Source of the DNA: Okeania sp. SIO2B3
GTDB lineage: Bacteria; Cyanobacteriota; Cyanobacteriia; Cyanobacteriales; Microcoleaceae
Direction of reading: 5' to 3'
Assembly: GCF_010672525.1 (NCBI RefSeq)
Contig: NZ_JAAHGH010000005.1
Coordinates: forward strand, 496,672-560,671
Length of the DNA: 64,000 bases
The notes under the pieces are model-generated. The model did no database searches, was not told the DNA's origin, and saw only the letters and a list, made by a program, of their open reading frames with translations. Numbering within the stretch: the first letter of the stretch is position 1; every line of letters begins with the position of its first letter. Of this stretch, positions 37,151 through 45,506 are shown one piece after another. The position numbers and the translations under genes were made by a program.

Positions 37151-38380
37151 TTAAAGAGTAAAAATAGACCCTTCCTTGCTCACATTTTTTTTGATTAATC
37201 CCCGTTTTATTAAAGACTGTATTGCTCCTAAAAAATCGTTATTTGCAGAACAATATGCTGGTTTACTAGAAATATTTCCTCCTATTTCCTGATTAGCTAA
37301 CCACTGCATAACTAACTTTTCAGACTCGGATAAGCGCTGATAATGTTCGTGTAATATTGGTTTTAAATCTCCTAAAAATAGATAGGAATAAGATAAAAAT
37401 TGAGCCACACTACCATTGAATATATCTTGGATAGTAGAAGCTATAATGTTTAACCATAAAGGGTTGCCACTGTAAAGATTAATCAGTTCTAACCATCTAT
37501 CTTCATCAGTGAATTTTTTCCCTTTTAATAATTCTGTTGCTGACTCTCTTAAACCCTGAATTTGTAAAGTGTGGCAGTGACAGTTTTCTGTTTCTAAATT
37601 AGCTATTTCTATGGGTTTTTCCCAACTGAGAAGGAGTAAACAACTGTTGTGAGGAGAACGTGCTATTTCTTTGATGAACTTACCGTAATTTTTGTATTCT
37701 GGAATGTAAGTACCGACAAATTCTCCAGTAGTTAATGTTTCTTGGAAGTCGTCGAGAATGATTAGACAACGATGGAAACGCAAGTAATCTAGAATTGATA
37801 AATTTTGTTTTGGTTGGGGTGGGGAGAAAAACTCAATTAAGTTAGTTTTGAGAGCGTTGAGTGTGGAGAATTTTCGATGACTTCGCCAGAGGATGCGGTC
37901 GAAGTTATCTTGGATATCTGCAACAAGTTGTCTGATGAGGGTGGTTTTACCGATACCAGATAATCCTGTTATGGTGACGATGCAAGTATTTTCTGTGAGT
38001 ATCCATTGTTTAAGGGTAGCGAGTTCGTTCGTGCGGTTGTGGAAGTTACGGAGTTTTGGTGCGTCGGTCAGGTCGTGGCGTTTTTCTGGTTGAATGTTGT
38101 CTGAGTTAGTGGGGGTGGTTGGCGATCGGTTTTTTGCAGTTTCGTCAGAGTGACAACTTTCTCTATATACACTAATCCTGCTTTCATAAAACTTACTTTG
38201 TGCAAAATCACCAACATTAGAGTTGCAAATATAATATCGTTCCATTGCAGCGCGGAAGTTTGTTTTATTAACTTTTTCGTCTAGTTCTTCCGATATCATT
38301 TTCCATAAGTTACCTGCTACTGTTTTGACAGTACCTTTACTATAGCGATACTCAATCAGACTTAGGCACTCCTGCTGCAA
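37151..38380 (-). CDS. NB-ARC ATPase, N-terminally truncated and fused onto a xisI remnant
   Basis: A 409-residue STAND protein. The start (IEYRYSKGTVKTVAGNLWKM, then NKTNFRAAMERYY) is the second half of the HTH-like vWA-MoxR-type head typical of cyanobacterial NB-ARC proteins. The NB-ARC ATPase follows: P-loop ITGLSGIGKTTLIRQL (about 148-163), Walker B RCLIILDDFQE, and GNPLWLNIIAS. Nothing follows the ATPase and winged-helix part, so the usual sensor repeats (WD40 or TPR) are missing. The frame begins only with TTG inside the end of the upstream xisI, and the normal N-terminal 40-50 residues are absent. I infer a deletion joining xisI to the inside of an NB-ARC gene. It may be non-functional. 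Confidence 0.75.
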   Translation of the reverse strand: MQQECLSLIEYRYSKGTVKTVAGNLWKMISEELDEKVNKTNFRAAMERYYICNSNVGDFAQSKFYESRISVYRESCHSDETAKNRSPTTPTNSDNIQPEKRHDLTDAPKLRNFHNRTNELATLKQWILTENTCIVTITGLSGIGKTTLIRQLVADIQDNFDRILWRSHRKFSTLNALKTNLIEFFSPPQPKQNLSILDYLRFHRCLIILDDFQETLTTGEFVGTYIPEYKNYGKFIKEIARSPHNSCLLLLSWEKPIEIANLETENCHCHTLQIQGLRESATELLKGKKFTDEDRWLELINLYSGNPLWLNIIASTIQDIFNGSVAQFLSYSYLFLGDLKPILHEHYQRLSESEKLVMQWLANQEIGGNISSKPAYCSANNDFLGAIQSLIKRGLIKKNVSKEGSIFTL

Positions 38381-38627
38381 TTAACTCATTAGCTATTCCT
38401 GCTTCTGTTCCATCTCGTTGAATCCAAATTTTCCCTGACCTAATCTCAACATGAATAACACATCCAAACACTCGTCTTTCTCCACACCATCCAATGTGAA
38501 ACATCAAATAGCGATCGCGTTCTAGGTCAAAAGCAATTTGAGTTTCTATTTCTCCGTTGTCATTATCACCCTCAGAATGTTTTTCGACAATGGACTTAAT
38601 TAGTTTTCGATATTCCTCTATGTCCAT
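38352..38627 (-). CDS. xisI: XisI-family protein, C-terminally truncated
   Basis: A 91-residue frame of XisI type: IEEYRKLIKSIVEKHSEGDN, RYLMFHIGWCGERRVFGCVI, IQRDGTEAGIANELIAAGVP, and then it stops after KSD. Complete XisI copies continue for about 20 residues (EDIVLGF and a C-terminal strand). The lost end coincides with the beginning of the NB-ARC frame, which overlaps it by 29 bases. No xisH lies upstream. It is probably a broken copy left by the deletion that created the junction. Confidence 0.8.
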   Translation of the reverse strand: MDIEEYRKLIKSIVEKHSEGDNDNGEIETQIAFDLERDRYLMFHIGWCGERRVFGCVIHVEIRSGKIWIQRDGTEAGIANELIAAGVPKSD

Positions 38628-38785
38628 GTTACAATCTCCTCTCCAATAGGATTAAATATAAGTAAATTTAGCTGCATCCGCGTTACTGATATTTTAGCTA
38701 AACGGCGATTCAACAATTAATAATTAATAATTAATAATTACCTCCCTACAGATTATTTCGTTTACGGTTTGTTCGGGAGCAAGTA
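38628..38785. other. Gap with TAATTATTAA repeats
   Basis: ATTAATAATTAATAATTAATAATT-type repeat near 38714-38740; otherwise nothing recognised. Confidence 0.3.
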
Positions 38786-38953
38786 ATGAAAGGGGTATTC
38801 ATAATTCTGATGTTGATTACGGTTAGTCCAAATATCTTAATTCTTATGTTGATTCACCAACGCCAAATTTTTATATTATTAGGATACGGCGATATATTTG
38901 TCAGTATGATGAGTCAAGCAAGTTTAGCGATCGCCTTCTATCATTCTCACTGA
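38786..38953 (+). CDS. Small two-segment membrane protein (55 aa)
   Basis: An ATG after GGGAG opens 55 codons: MKGVFIILMLITVSPNILIL continues hydrophobic, then MLIHQRQIFILLGYGDIFVS and a second hydrophobic part to SHYHS-like end (AFYHSH). Two possible membrane segments. Ends 26 bases before the Uma2 gene in the same direction. Codon use is unremarkable; may be a true small gene or chance. Confidence 0.35.
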   Translation: MKGVFIILMLITVSPNILILMLIHQRQIFILLGYGDIFVSMMSQASLAIAFYHSH

Positions 38954-38979
38954 AATTTCCCAAATAGGATATCGAACTA

Positions 38980-39567
38980 ATGATTGCCCAACCACAAAAC
39001 CAACCGATGACCTCCCAAGAATATCTCGAATGGGAGGAGCAACAACCCATCAAATACGAATATGTTAATGGAAAAGTCTATGCCATGACTGGGGGAAGTC
39101 TTGGACATAACTCAATTGCATTAAACTTAGCTTCTGCACTGAAAAATCACCTCCGGGGTAAGGGGTGTAAAGTTTTCATGGCAGATGCCAAAGTAGGCAT
39201 TTCCGAAAAAGGTCCTTTTTATTATCCTGATGTCATGGTCACTTGTGACGATCGCGATCTAACTGCTAGGCAAATAGTTGATTATCCTTGTTTGATTATA
39301 GAGGTATTGTCTCCCGGTACAGCACATTTCGACCAAGGCAGAAAATTTAGGAATTATCGTCGAATTGATACTTTAAAAGAATATGTTCTGATTGAAGCAG
39401 AAACTATGAATGTGGATATTTACCGACTTAATGAAAAAGGAAAATGGGAACTTACGAATTACTCAACCGAAGAACCCACTACCAATCAAACAGACCAAGA
39501 GGTTTACTTTACCACTGTTGATTTTCACTGTTTGCTCTCCTTAATTTATGAGGACGTAATTTTTTAG
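38980..39567 (+). CDS. Uma2 family (DUF820) nuclease-like protein
   Basis: A 195-residue Uma2 protein with a complete set of blocks: MTSQEYLEWEEQQPIKYEYV, NGKVYAMTGGSLGHNSIALN, GPFYYPDVMVTCDDRD (Asp), CLIIEVLSPGTAHFDQGRKF (Glu and downstream Lys), and YRRIDTLKEYVLIEAETMNV. This is the canonical PD-(D/E)XK-like arrangement, better preserved than in the minus-strand copy at 26.6 kb. A heptad array starts four bases after its stop. Substrate and role unknown. Confidence 0.92.
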   Translation: MIAQPQNQPMTSQEYLEWEEQQPIKYEYVNGKVYAMTGGSLGHNSIALNLASALKNHLRGKGCKVFMADAKVGISEKGPFYYPDVMVTCDDRDLTARQIVDYPCLIIEVLSPGTAHFDQGRKFRNYRRIDTLKEYVLIEAETMNVDIYRLNEKGKWELTNYSTEEPTTNQTDQEVYFTTVDFHCLLSLIYEDVIF

Positions 39568-39570
39568 TTA

Positions 39571-39634
39571 GGGAGTAGGGAGTAGGGAGTAGGGAGTAGG
39601 GAGTAGGGAGTAGGGAGTAGGGAGTACGGAGTAG
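39571..39634. repeat. GGGAGTA heptad array
   Basis: Eight perfect GGGAGTA units followed by CGGAGTA, starting four bases after the Uma2 stop. The longest heptad array in the window. Confidence 0.95.
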
Positions 39635-39773
39635 TCCTAATTAACTTTAATATCATGTTTGGAATATTGGGAATATTAGCAGGGTTTTCTGATCGAGATT
39701 TAATAAAAAAGTTAGGTAAATTAGGTTTTCTTTTTTATCCTTTAGCAAAAAGAGACATAAAATTATATAGCTA

Positions 39774-39938
39774 ATATAATGTCCGCTGGTATTGTTTGTC
39801 TAAAACTAAGGGTGAATATCTACAGGAAATTTACGTTTTTTCAGCTTTTAAGCCTTCTTCCCTCTTCCCTCTTCCTTCTTCCTTCTTCCTTCTTCCTTAC
39901 TTCACTATACAATACCGATGCTACCGGACATGATATAA
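39774..39938. mobile_element. MITE-like element, family 1 (copy 3)
   Basis: Left end ATATAATGTCCGCTGGTATT then GTTTGT, right end CAATACCGATGCTACCGGAC then ATGATATAA. About 165 bases with CTTCTTC-type heptads inside (39857-39899). The open frame inside is not a gene. The remaining bases to 40089 hold CCCTGTT/CCCTATT units only. Confidence 0.65.
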
Positions 39939-40089
39939 GAAAGAATTGGTGTTTGACTTATGGGAATGATGAATCTTAGACTAGGAAACGTTTTTCCAAC
40001 TATTTCCTGTTCCCTGTTCCCTATTCCCTACTATTAATGAGATAATAAGACTACCAAAAAAAAGTTAGTCAACTTTCCCATTATAAATT

Positions 40090-42420
40090 ATGTCACAAAC
40101 TCCCTTTTCCCCAGAAGAAATAGCATCTGAAGGCATCAAACCAGAAGAATATCAAGAAATTCTCAACCGCCTCGATCGCCATCCCAATAAAGCAGAACTG
40201 GGAATGTTCGGTGTCATGTGGTCGGAACACTGTTGCTACAAAAACTCCCGCCCTCTCCTCAAACAATTTCCCACCACAGGTAAACGCATTCTCGTCGGAC
40301 CTGGAGAAAACGCCGGAGTCGTAGACCTAGACAATGGACTCCAACTCGCCTTCAAAATAGAATCCCACAACCACCCATCCGCCGTCGAACCATTTCAAGG
40401 GGCAGCAACAGGAGTCGGCGGTATCCTCCGAGACATATTCACAATGGGTGCGCGCCCGATCGCTGTACTTAACTCCCTACGTTTCGGTTCCCTAGAAGAT
40501 GCTAAAACTAGACGCATTTTTACCGGAGTAATTTCCGGCATTTCTCACTACGGAAACTGTTTCGGAGTACCTACAGTTGGTGGAGAAATCTACTTTGACC
40601 CTGCTTATACGGGCAACCCCTTAGTCAATGTCATGGCATTGGGTTTAATGGAAACTCCTGAAATTGTTAAATCTGGTGCATCCGGTATTGGCAACCCAGT
40701 CTTATATGTCGGTTCCACCACGGGTAGAGATGGTATGGGTGGAGCAAGTTTTGCTAGTGCCGAACTCAGCGATAAATCAATTGACGATCGCCCTGCTGTA
40801 CAAGTAGGCGACCCATTCTTGGAAAAATGTCTAGTTGAAGCTTGTCTAGAAGCATTCAAAACAGGGGCAGTAGTGGCAGCTCAAGATATGGGTGCTGCTG
40901 GCATTACCTGTTCTACTTCAGAAATGGCAGCTAATGGTGGAGTGGGTATTGAATTTGACCTTGACAAAGTGCCAGTGCGAGAAACTGGGATGGTTCCTTA
41001 TGAATATTTGCTCTCAGAATCTCAAGAACGGATGTTATTTGTTGCTGAGAAAGGTCGCGAACAAGAATTAATTGATATTTTCCAGCGTTGGGGACTTCAT
41101 GCTGTGGTTGCGGGTACAGTTATTGAGGAACCTATTGTACGAATTTTATTTGAGGGGAAAATAGCAGCGGAAATACCTGCTACTGCTTTGGCAGATAATA
41201 CTCCTATTTATCAGCGGGAGTTGTTGACTGATGCACCGGAATATGCTAAAAAAGCTTGGTCATGGAATTCAGCATCTTTGCCATCATGTACGGAAGCAGG
41301 TATTGAAGTGCAAGGAAATTGGCAAACTTGGAATGATATTCTTCTGACTTTATTAGATACTCCAACTATTGCTTCTAAACATTGGGTATATCAGCAATAT
41401 GACCATCAAGTGCAGAATAATACTGTTATGCTTCCTGGTGGGAGTGATGCTGCTATCATTCGGTTACGTCCGCAAATTTCCACGGACAACCCACCATCAA
41501 ATTCTGGTGTTGCTGCGACGGTAGACTGCAATTCTCGTTTAGTTTATCTAGACCCATATATGGGAGCAAAGGCAGTAGTGGCGGAAGCTGCTCGGAATCT
41601 CAGTTGTGTGGGTGCTGAACCTGTGGCAGTTACGGATAATCTCAATTTTGGTAGTCCGGAAAAACCTGTGGGATATTGGCAACTTTCGGAGAGTTGTCGC
41701 GGTATTGCTGAAGGTTGTCGGGAGTTGGGAACTCCTGTTACTGGTGGGAATGTGTCTTTGTATAATGAAACTTTGGATAGTGAGGGTAATCCCCAGGGGA
41801 TATATCCGACTCCAGTTGTGGGAATGGTGGGTTTAATTCCCGACTTGACTAATATTTGTGGGCAAGGTTGGCAAGTTGAGGGAGATATTATCTATTTAAT
41901 TGGAAATTTAGGAGTTGCTTCTTTAGCTGCTTCGGAATATTTGGCAACTGTTTATGGTGTGGTTGCTGGGAAACCCAGTGAGGTAGATTTTGATTTGGAG
42001 CGTCGGGTACAGGGAGTTTGTCGTTATGGTATCCGTCAAGGTTGGGTAAATTCTGCCCATGACTGTGCTGAGGGTGGTTTAGCGATCGCTCTGGCGGAGT
42101 GTTGTATTAGTGGGAAGTTGGGAGCTGAGGTTAATTTAGAATTAGCTGAAAAGTCAGATTTTCGGTGGGATGAGTTTTTGTTTGGAGAGGGTGGTTGCCG
42201 AATTTTGGTTTCTATTGCGCAAGAAAATCAGGAAATTTGGGAGTCATATCTCCAGGAAAATTTGACTAATTTTTGGCAAAAAGTTGGTCTGGTGGGTAAT
42301 GCTGCAAGTGGTTTGCAAATTTTAGTTGATGAGGGAGTTTCTTTGATTAATTTAGAGATGGGGGAAATGAGCGATCGTTTTAACAATGCTATTGAAAGGC
42401 GGTTGAATAGCAGGGAATAG
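40090..42420 (+). CDS. purL: Phosphoribosylformylglycinamidine synthase subunit PurL
   Basis: PurL is the ATP-dependent synthase subunit of step four of purine synthesis; it converts FGAR to FGAM with ammonia delivered by PurQ, through a complex with PurS. The 776-residue length is that of the small, three-subunit form. Family blocks: [80 protein letters not shown], and in the second half [20 protein letters not shown]-like and [11 protein letters not shown]. The last codons (NSRE) and stop are written by a GGGAATA heptad array, as with tilS. No purQ or purS is adjacent. Confidence 0.97.
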   Translation: MSQTPFSPEEIASEGIKPEEYQEILNRLDRHPNKAELGMFGVMWSEHCCYKNSRPLLKQFPTTGKRILVGPGENAGVVDLDNGLQLAFKIESHNHPSAVEPFQGAATGVGGILRDIFTMGARPIAVLNSLRFGSLEDAKTRRIFTGVISGISHYGNCFGVPTVGGEIYFDPAYTGNPLVNVMALGLMETPEIVKSGASGIGNPVLYVGSTTGRDGMGGASFASAELSDKSIDDRPAVQVGDPFLEKCLVEACLEAFKTGAVVAAQDMGAAGITCSTSEMAANGGVGIEFDLDKVPVRETGMVPYEYLLSESQERMLFVAEKGREQELIDIFQRWGLHAVVAGTVIEEPIVRILFEGKIAAEIPATALADNTPIYQRELLTDAPEYAKKAWSWNSASLPSCTEAGIEVQGNWQTWNDILLTLLDTPTIASKHWVYQQYDHQVQNNTVMLPGGSDAAIIRLRPQISTDNPPSNSGVAATVDCNSRLVYLDPYMGAKAVVAEAARNLSCVGAEPVAVTDNLNFGSPEKPVGYWQLSESCRGIAEGCRELGTPVTGGNVSLYNETLDSEGNPQGIYPTPVVGMVGLIPDLTNICGQGWQVEGDIIYLIGNLGVASLAASEYLATVYGVVAGKPSEVDFDLERRVQGVCRYGIRQGWVNSAHDCAEGGLAIALAECCISGKLGAEVNLELAEKSDFRWDEFLFGEGGCRILVSIAQENQEIWESYLQENLTNFWQKVGLVGNAASGLQILVDEGVSLINLEMGEMSDRFNNAIERRLNSRE

Positions 42421-42601
42421 GGAATAGGGAACAGGGAACAGGGAACCCACCCCTCGCCCCTCCCCCTCCCAGGAGGGGAATAAAAAACTGATAATATAAG
42501 ACTTTTAGCTATTGGACAGTTTTTGTAATTTGTAAATATGCCAGCGCACATTGCTATATATCCTCCACATTCCCCTCCTGGGAGGGGTTAGGGGTGGGTT
42601 A
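42411..42601. repeat. Heptads and two GC-rich palindromes after purL
   Basis: GGGAATA/GGGAACA units cover the purL stop (42411-42446). Then come two copies of the GC-rich palindrome, in opposite orientation: CCCACCCC-CCCTCCCAGGAGGGGAA (42446-42480) and TTCCCCTCCTGGGAGGGG (42570-42601). Confidence 0.8.
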
Positions 42602-42633
42602 TCCCCACTCCCCTACTCCCCCACTCCCCACAC

Positions 42634-43488
42634 TTAGGGTGCCGCTTCGGGACTGAGAATAACAACATATTCCCCGCGATCGCTCTGCTGAATAACGACA
42701 ACTGGAGGATGAGCATTTGGTGGAGCATTTTTTGGCAAAGAGGGGAATATATAATATTGACCGTCTCTATCGATCAGCAGTCGCCAGATAATTTGGCGAG
42801 CTTGAGGCTTGGTTTTGTCATTGTAATCTTGTAGTAGTAACTTTTCATATAATTCTAAATCTCCGATAACACGAAAACTGCCAACTTTAGGATCGTCTCC
42901 AGTATCGTCAATTTTTCTGCCTAATGGTAGTTTATTTTCTGGTGTTATTAAAGTCACTACTGGAAGAGATGATGTTTCGTTGCGCGAGTCTCGAATAGCA
43001 TCAACTTTTCCCTGATTTTGACCGAGGAGAAATAAGGCTGTTAATAACCAGGTGACTATGACAATTTCATTAATTAAAATTTTGTCATATTTTTGATCGT
43101 TAACTGGTTGAAAATTGGGAAATGAAAGGAGGGTACGATTAATTCTATGGTGTTTGGTTTTCAATGTTTTTCGTAACAACCAAGAAATTATTTGATTAAT
43201 AATATTTGCCAATTCTTGAGTGAAAAATTGAATTATTTTGAAACTAATTATGATGATGAGAAAAGTGGCGATCGCTATCTTAATAGTGCGCAAGATAGTA
43301 GAAATATCTCCGCTAGATATGTTGCCGAAAAATACCTGTATTGGCACAATTAAAAATGATTCAAAGGGTAAATCTAGGGTGGTTACTTCTAGTTGAAAAT
43401 AACTGAAATAAGCCCAACGATAAATCCAACCTGTGAAATATAAACCGACTCCTAATACACTTAATAAACTAGCTATTTTACCAAACAT
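42634..43488 (-). CDS. Membrane protein of unknown function
   Basis: A 284-residue protein with three N-terminal membrane segments (about 4-24, 43-58 and 66-86: LLSVLGVGLYFTGWIYRWAY; TFLIIIISFKIIQFF) and one more at about 143-156 (EIVIVTWLLTALFLLGQ), then a 120-residue soluble beta-type domain (LYEKLLLQDYNDKTKPQARQ; YYIFPSLPKNAPP). I do not recognise the family. It is convergent with purL and starts 280 bases from the exported protein on the other strand. A proline-rich stretch (PKNAPPNAHPPVVV) precedes the end. Confidence 0.65.
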   Translation of the reverse strand: MFGKIASLLSVLGVGLYFTGWIYRWAYFSYFQLEVTTLDLPFESFLIVPIQVFFGNISSGDISTILRTIKIAIATFLIIIISFKIIQFFTQELANIINQIISWLLRKTLKTKHHRINRTLLSFPNFQPVNDQKYDKILINEIVIVTWLLTALFLLGQNQGKVDAIRDSRNETSSLPVVTLITPENKLPLGRKIDDTGDDPKVGSFRVIGDLELYEKLLLQDYNDKTKPQARQIIWRLLIDRDGQYYIFPSLPKNAPPNAHPPVVVIQQSDRGEYVVILSPEAAP

Positions 43489-43559
43489 TTTCTATAAATT
43501 CTGATTTTTTATGATTTTATACTAACAATTTTTAACTTTTATTTCTGCCATCCTTAACT

Positions 43560-43697
43560 AAGGCACTCTACAAAGAGTGCTTATCAAAATAGTTGGGTCG
43601 CGCAACCCCGCCGGGAAATGGCAAAATGTTTTTGAAGGCTTGCTCAAATCCTCGTTACAAAAACAACTTCTGACTTCTGACTTCTGACTTCCTAAAG
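43560..43697 (-). repeat. Dispersed repeat with heptads
   Basis: Inverted copy of the 15880-15972 repeat, plus CTTCTGA heptads at about 43670-43691. A hairpin GCACTCTACAAAGAGTGC lies at about 43563-43580. Confidence 0.65.
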
Positions 43698-43772
43698 GCT
43701 ATCTCCGGAAAATTTCACTAACACAGTGGTTAAACATATTAGTAGTAACTAATATTTATATCCGGTATAACT

Positions 43773-44354
43773 ATGAAGATAACTAAAATTATAATAATTT
43801 TTCTAGTTGCTTGTCTGACAGTAGTGGTAGGAGATATCAGACAGACTATCGCTAACCCTAAACTTATTGTAAAAACTGAATGTAAATCAACGGTACAACC
43901 TATTCCTTTTTCCTTCCCTACTAATGCGAGGGTGGTACTAAAAGATGGTGATAGTAGATCGGGTACGGTAATAGATATTAATTCTCAAGATATTACTATT
44001 AAAAAAGATCGGATTGTTCCAGAAGCGATCGCCAATATTGTTAGGATTAAGTTTAAGGGAGACATTTGGTGGCCAGAGTCTGATAAGCCTATCAGTTTTC
44101 GTGGGGATGAAGTAGAGATGAAAGGTCCACCCCGACGTTTTCAGGTGCGAATGGATAGTTTAGAATGGGAGGATGCAGAGAAAGGTATTGCAGTTATTAA
44201 ACCTGAAGCTGTGGTTGGAGTAGATGAGGCAAAAGGTCTACCTAGAGATATGAAGTGTCCTGGTAAGAGTCGTTATATTGTCAGTGAAATGGAGTTTGAA
44301 CTGGAGCAACAAATTTTAATTATTACTGCTACTTCTCACTCAAGAACAGAGTAG
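43773..44354 (+). CDS. Exported protein of unknown function
   Basis: A 193-residue protein with a clear signal peptide (MKITKIIIIFLVACLTVVVG; cleavage near IANP). The mature part contains an Sm/SH3-like strand block, NARVVLKDGDSRSGTVIDIN then SQDITIKKDR, a second beta region, and two cysteines (Cys37 and Cys162 by rough count) that could form a disulphide. Exported strand-rich proteins of this size are common in cyanobacteria without known roles. Start ATG after TCCGGTATAACT. Confidence 0.65.
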   Translation: MKITKIIIIFLVACLTVVVGDIRQTIANPKLIVKTECKSTVQPIPFSFPTNARVVLKDGDSRSGTVIDINSQDITIKKDRIVPEAIANIVRIKFKGDIWWPESDKPISFRGDEVEMKGPPRRFQVRMDSLEWEDAEKGIAVIKPEAVVGVDEAKGLPRDMKCPGKSRYIVSEMEFELEQQILIITATSHSRTE

Positions 44355-44433
44355 CATTTAGTATATTGAGTATTTAGTAGGTTGGGTTCCGGAATTGATA
44401 TAATTATTAATTGTTAATTATTAATTGTTGAAC

Positions 44434-44679
44434 ATGAGCATTATTATTTCTGATCAAATTTTGTGTACGACTAGAATGACAGAATCTGAGATGAAACTGG
44501 AAATAGCTGTTATGCTTTTCCAAAAAGAAAAACTAACTTTAGGTCAAGCTAGTCGGTTTGCTGACATGAATAGAATTGCTTTTCAGCATTTATTAGCTAG
44601 TCGTCAAATTCCGGTTCATTATGACGTAAAAGACTTGGAAAAAGACATTGAAAACTTACAAAAAATGGGCAGATTATGA
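44434..44679 (+). CDS. UPF0175 family antitoxin-like protein
   Basis: An 81-residue UPF0175 protein: EMKLEIAVMLFQKEKLTLGQ, ASRFADMNRIAFQHLLASRQ, IPVHYDVKDLEKDIENL, the usual helical DNA-binding-like antitoxin sequence. ATG at 44434 is preferred to the TTG codons just upstream. It overlaps the next gene by four bases (ATGA), which ensures coupled translation with the PIN toxin. In such pairs the antitoxin probably represses the operon. Confidence 0.9.
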   Translation: MSIIISDQILCTTRMTESEMKLEIAVMLFQKEKLTLGQASRFADMNRIAFQHLLASRQIPVHYDVKDLEKDIENLQKMGRL

Positions 44680-45167
44680 TTGTTGTTAGCGATACTTCAG
44701 CTATCAATAACTTAGCCTCTATTAACCAACTGAATTTGTTGCACCAACTATACGGTAATGTGATTATTCCTACAGCAGTTTACAAAGAATTGACAGAAAC
44801 AACTTTTCCGGTCCCTGGTGCAACTGAAGTTCAAACATATATTTGGATTTCAATTCGCTCAGTTACTAACCAAGCTATAGTAGAACTTTTGGAAACAGAA
44901 CTTGACCCTGGTGAACTTGAGGCGATCGCTTTAGCGGTAGAAATGTCAGCAGATCAACTTTTGCTGGACGAGCGTAAAGGTAGGGCGGTAGCAGAGAGAT
45001 TAAATTTACCGTATACAGGGGTTTTGGGGATTTTAATTGAGGCAAAAAGCCAAAAACTGATTCCTGAAGTCAAACCTTTGCTAGATCAGCTCATTCATCA
45101 AGCTGGTTTCTGGGTAGCAGAATCTCTGTACGACCAAGTTTTGAAAATTGCTGGGGAATATAGTTAA
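44676..45167 (+). CDS. DUF3368 / PIN-domain toxin
   Basis: A 163-residue PIN-like (DUF3368) protein: first Asp in VVSDTSAINNLASI, the Glu of TAVYKELTE, Glu/Asp cluster LDPGELEAIALAVEM, Asp in LLLDERKGRAVAERL. These acidic residues form the expected metal site of an RNA-cutting PIN toxin. It follows the UPF0175 gene with an ATGA overlap. A typical type II toxin-antitoxin pair; RNA target not known. Confidence 0.9.
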   Translation: MIVVSDTSAINNLASINQLNLLHQLYGNVIIPTAVYKELTETTFPVPGATEVQTYIWISIRSVTNQAIVELLETELDPGELEAIALAVEMSADQLLLDERKGRAVAERLNLPYTGVLGILIEAKSQKLIPEVKPLLDQLIHQAGFWVAESLYDQVLKIAGEYS

Positions 45168-45175
45168 TCAATGTT

Positions 45176-45449
45176 ATAGTTACGCCCCCGTGGCAATCTT
45201 CTGCCCAGAAGTTAAATAACGAGATTGCTTCGGCTAACTTAACGCTTTTGTGAACAACATGAGGAGTTTACCAACCGCCTCGCAATGACATTAGAAGGTC
45301 GGCGGGTGTCATTGCGAGGGGGAGGGTTAACAGTTAAGTTTTGTGTTTAATAGTTACGCCCCCGTGGCAATCTTCTGCCCAAAAGTCAAATAACGAGATT
45401 CCTTTCCTGACGGAATGCTCCGCAAACGCTTTCGCTCGCAATGACACGC
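45176..45449. repeat. 51-bp direct repeats and 13-bp perfect inverted repeat
   Basis: ATAGTTACGCCCCCGTGGCA and 31 further bases recur at 45176-45226 and 45350-45400, with three or so mismatches. Between them CCTCGCAATGACA (45278-45290) pairs perfectly with TGTCATTGCGAGG (45307-45319) around a 16-base loop; a third part, GCTCGCAATGACA, is at about 45431-45445. This GC-rich repeat family fills the gap before the TPR-CHAT gene. Confidence 0.85.
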
Positions 45450-45506
45450 CGTTTTGTTTGGCGTAAGATATACATATTTGATTATTCATTTGAGGAAAAT
45501 AAGACA

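Noticed and set aside
39779-39979. 66-codon hydrophobic frame
   Set aside because: Encoded by a MITE-like element with CTTCTTC heptads.
45176-45449. tRNA or other known RNA gene in the GC-rich gap
   Set aside because: The pairing is a simple long hairpin within direct repeats; no cloverleaf or CCA-like end.
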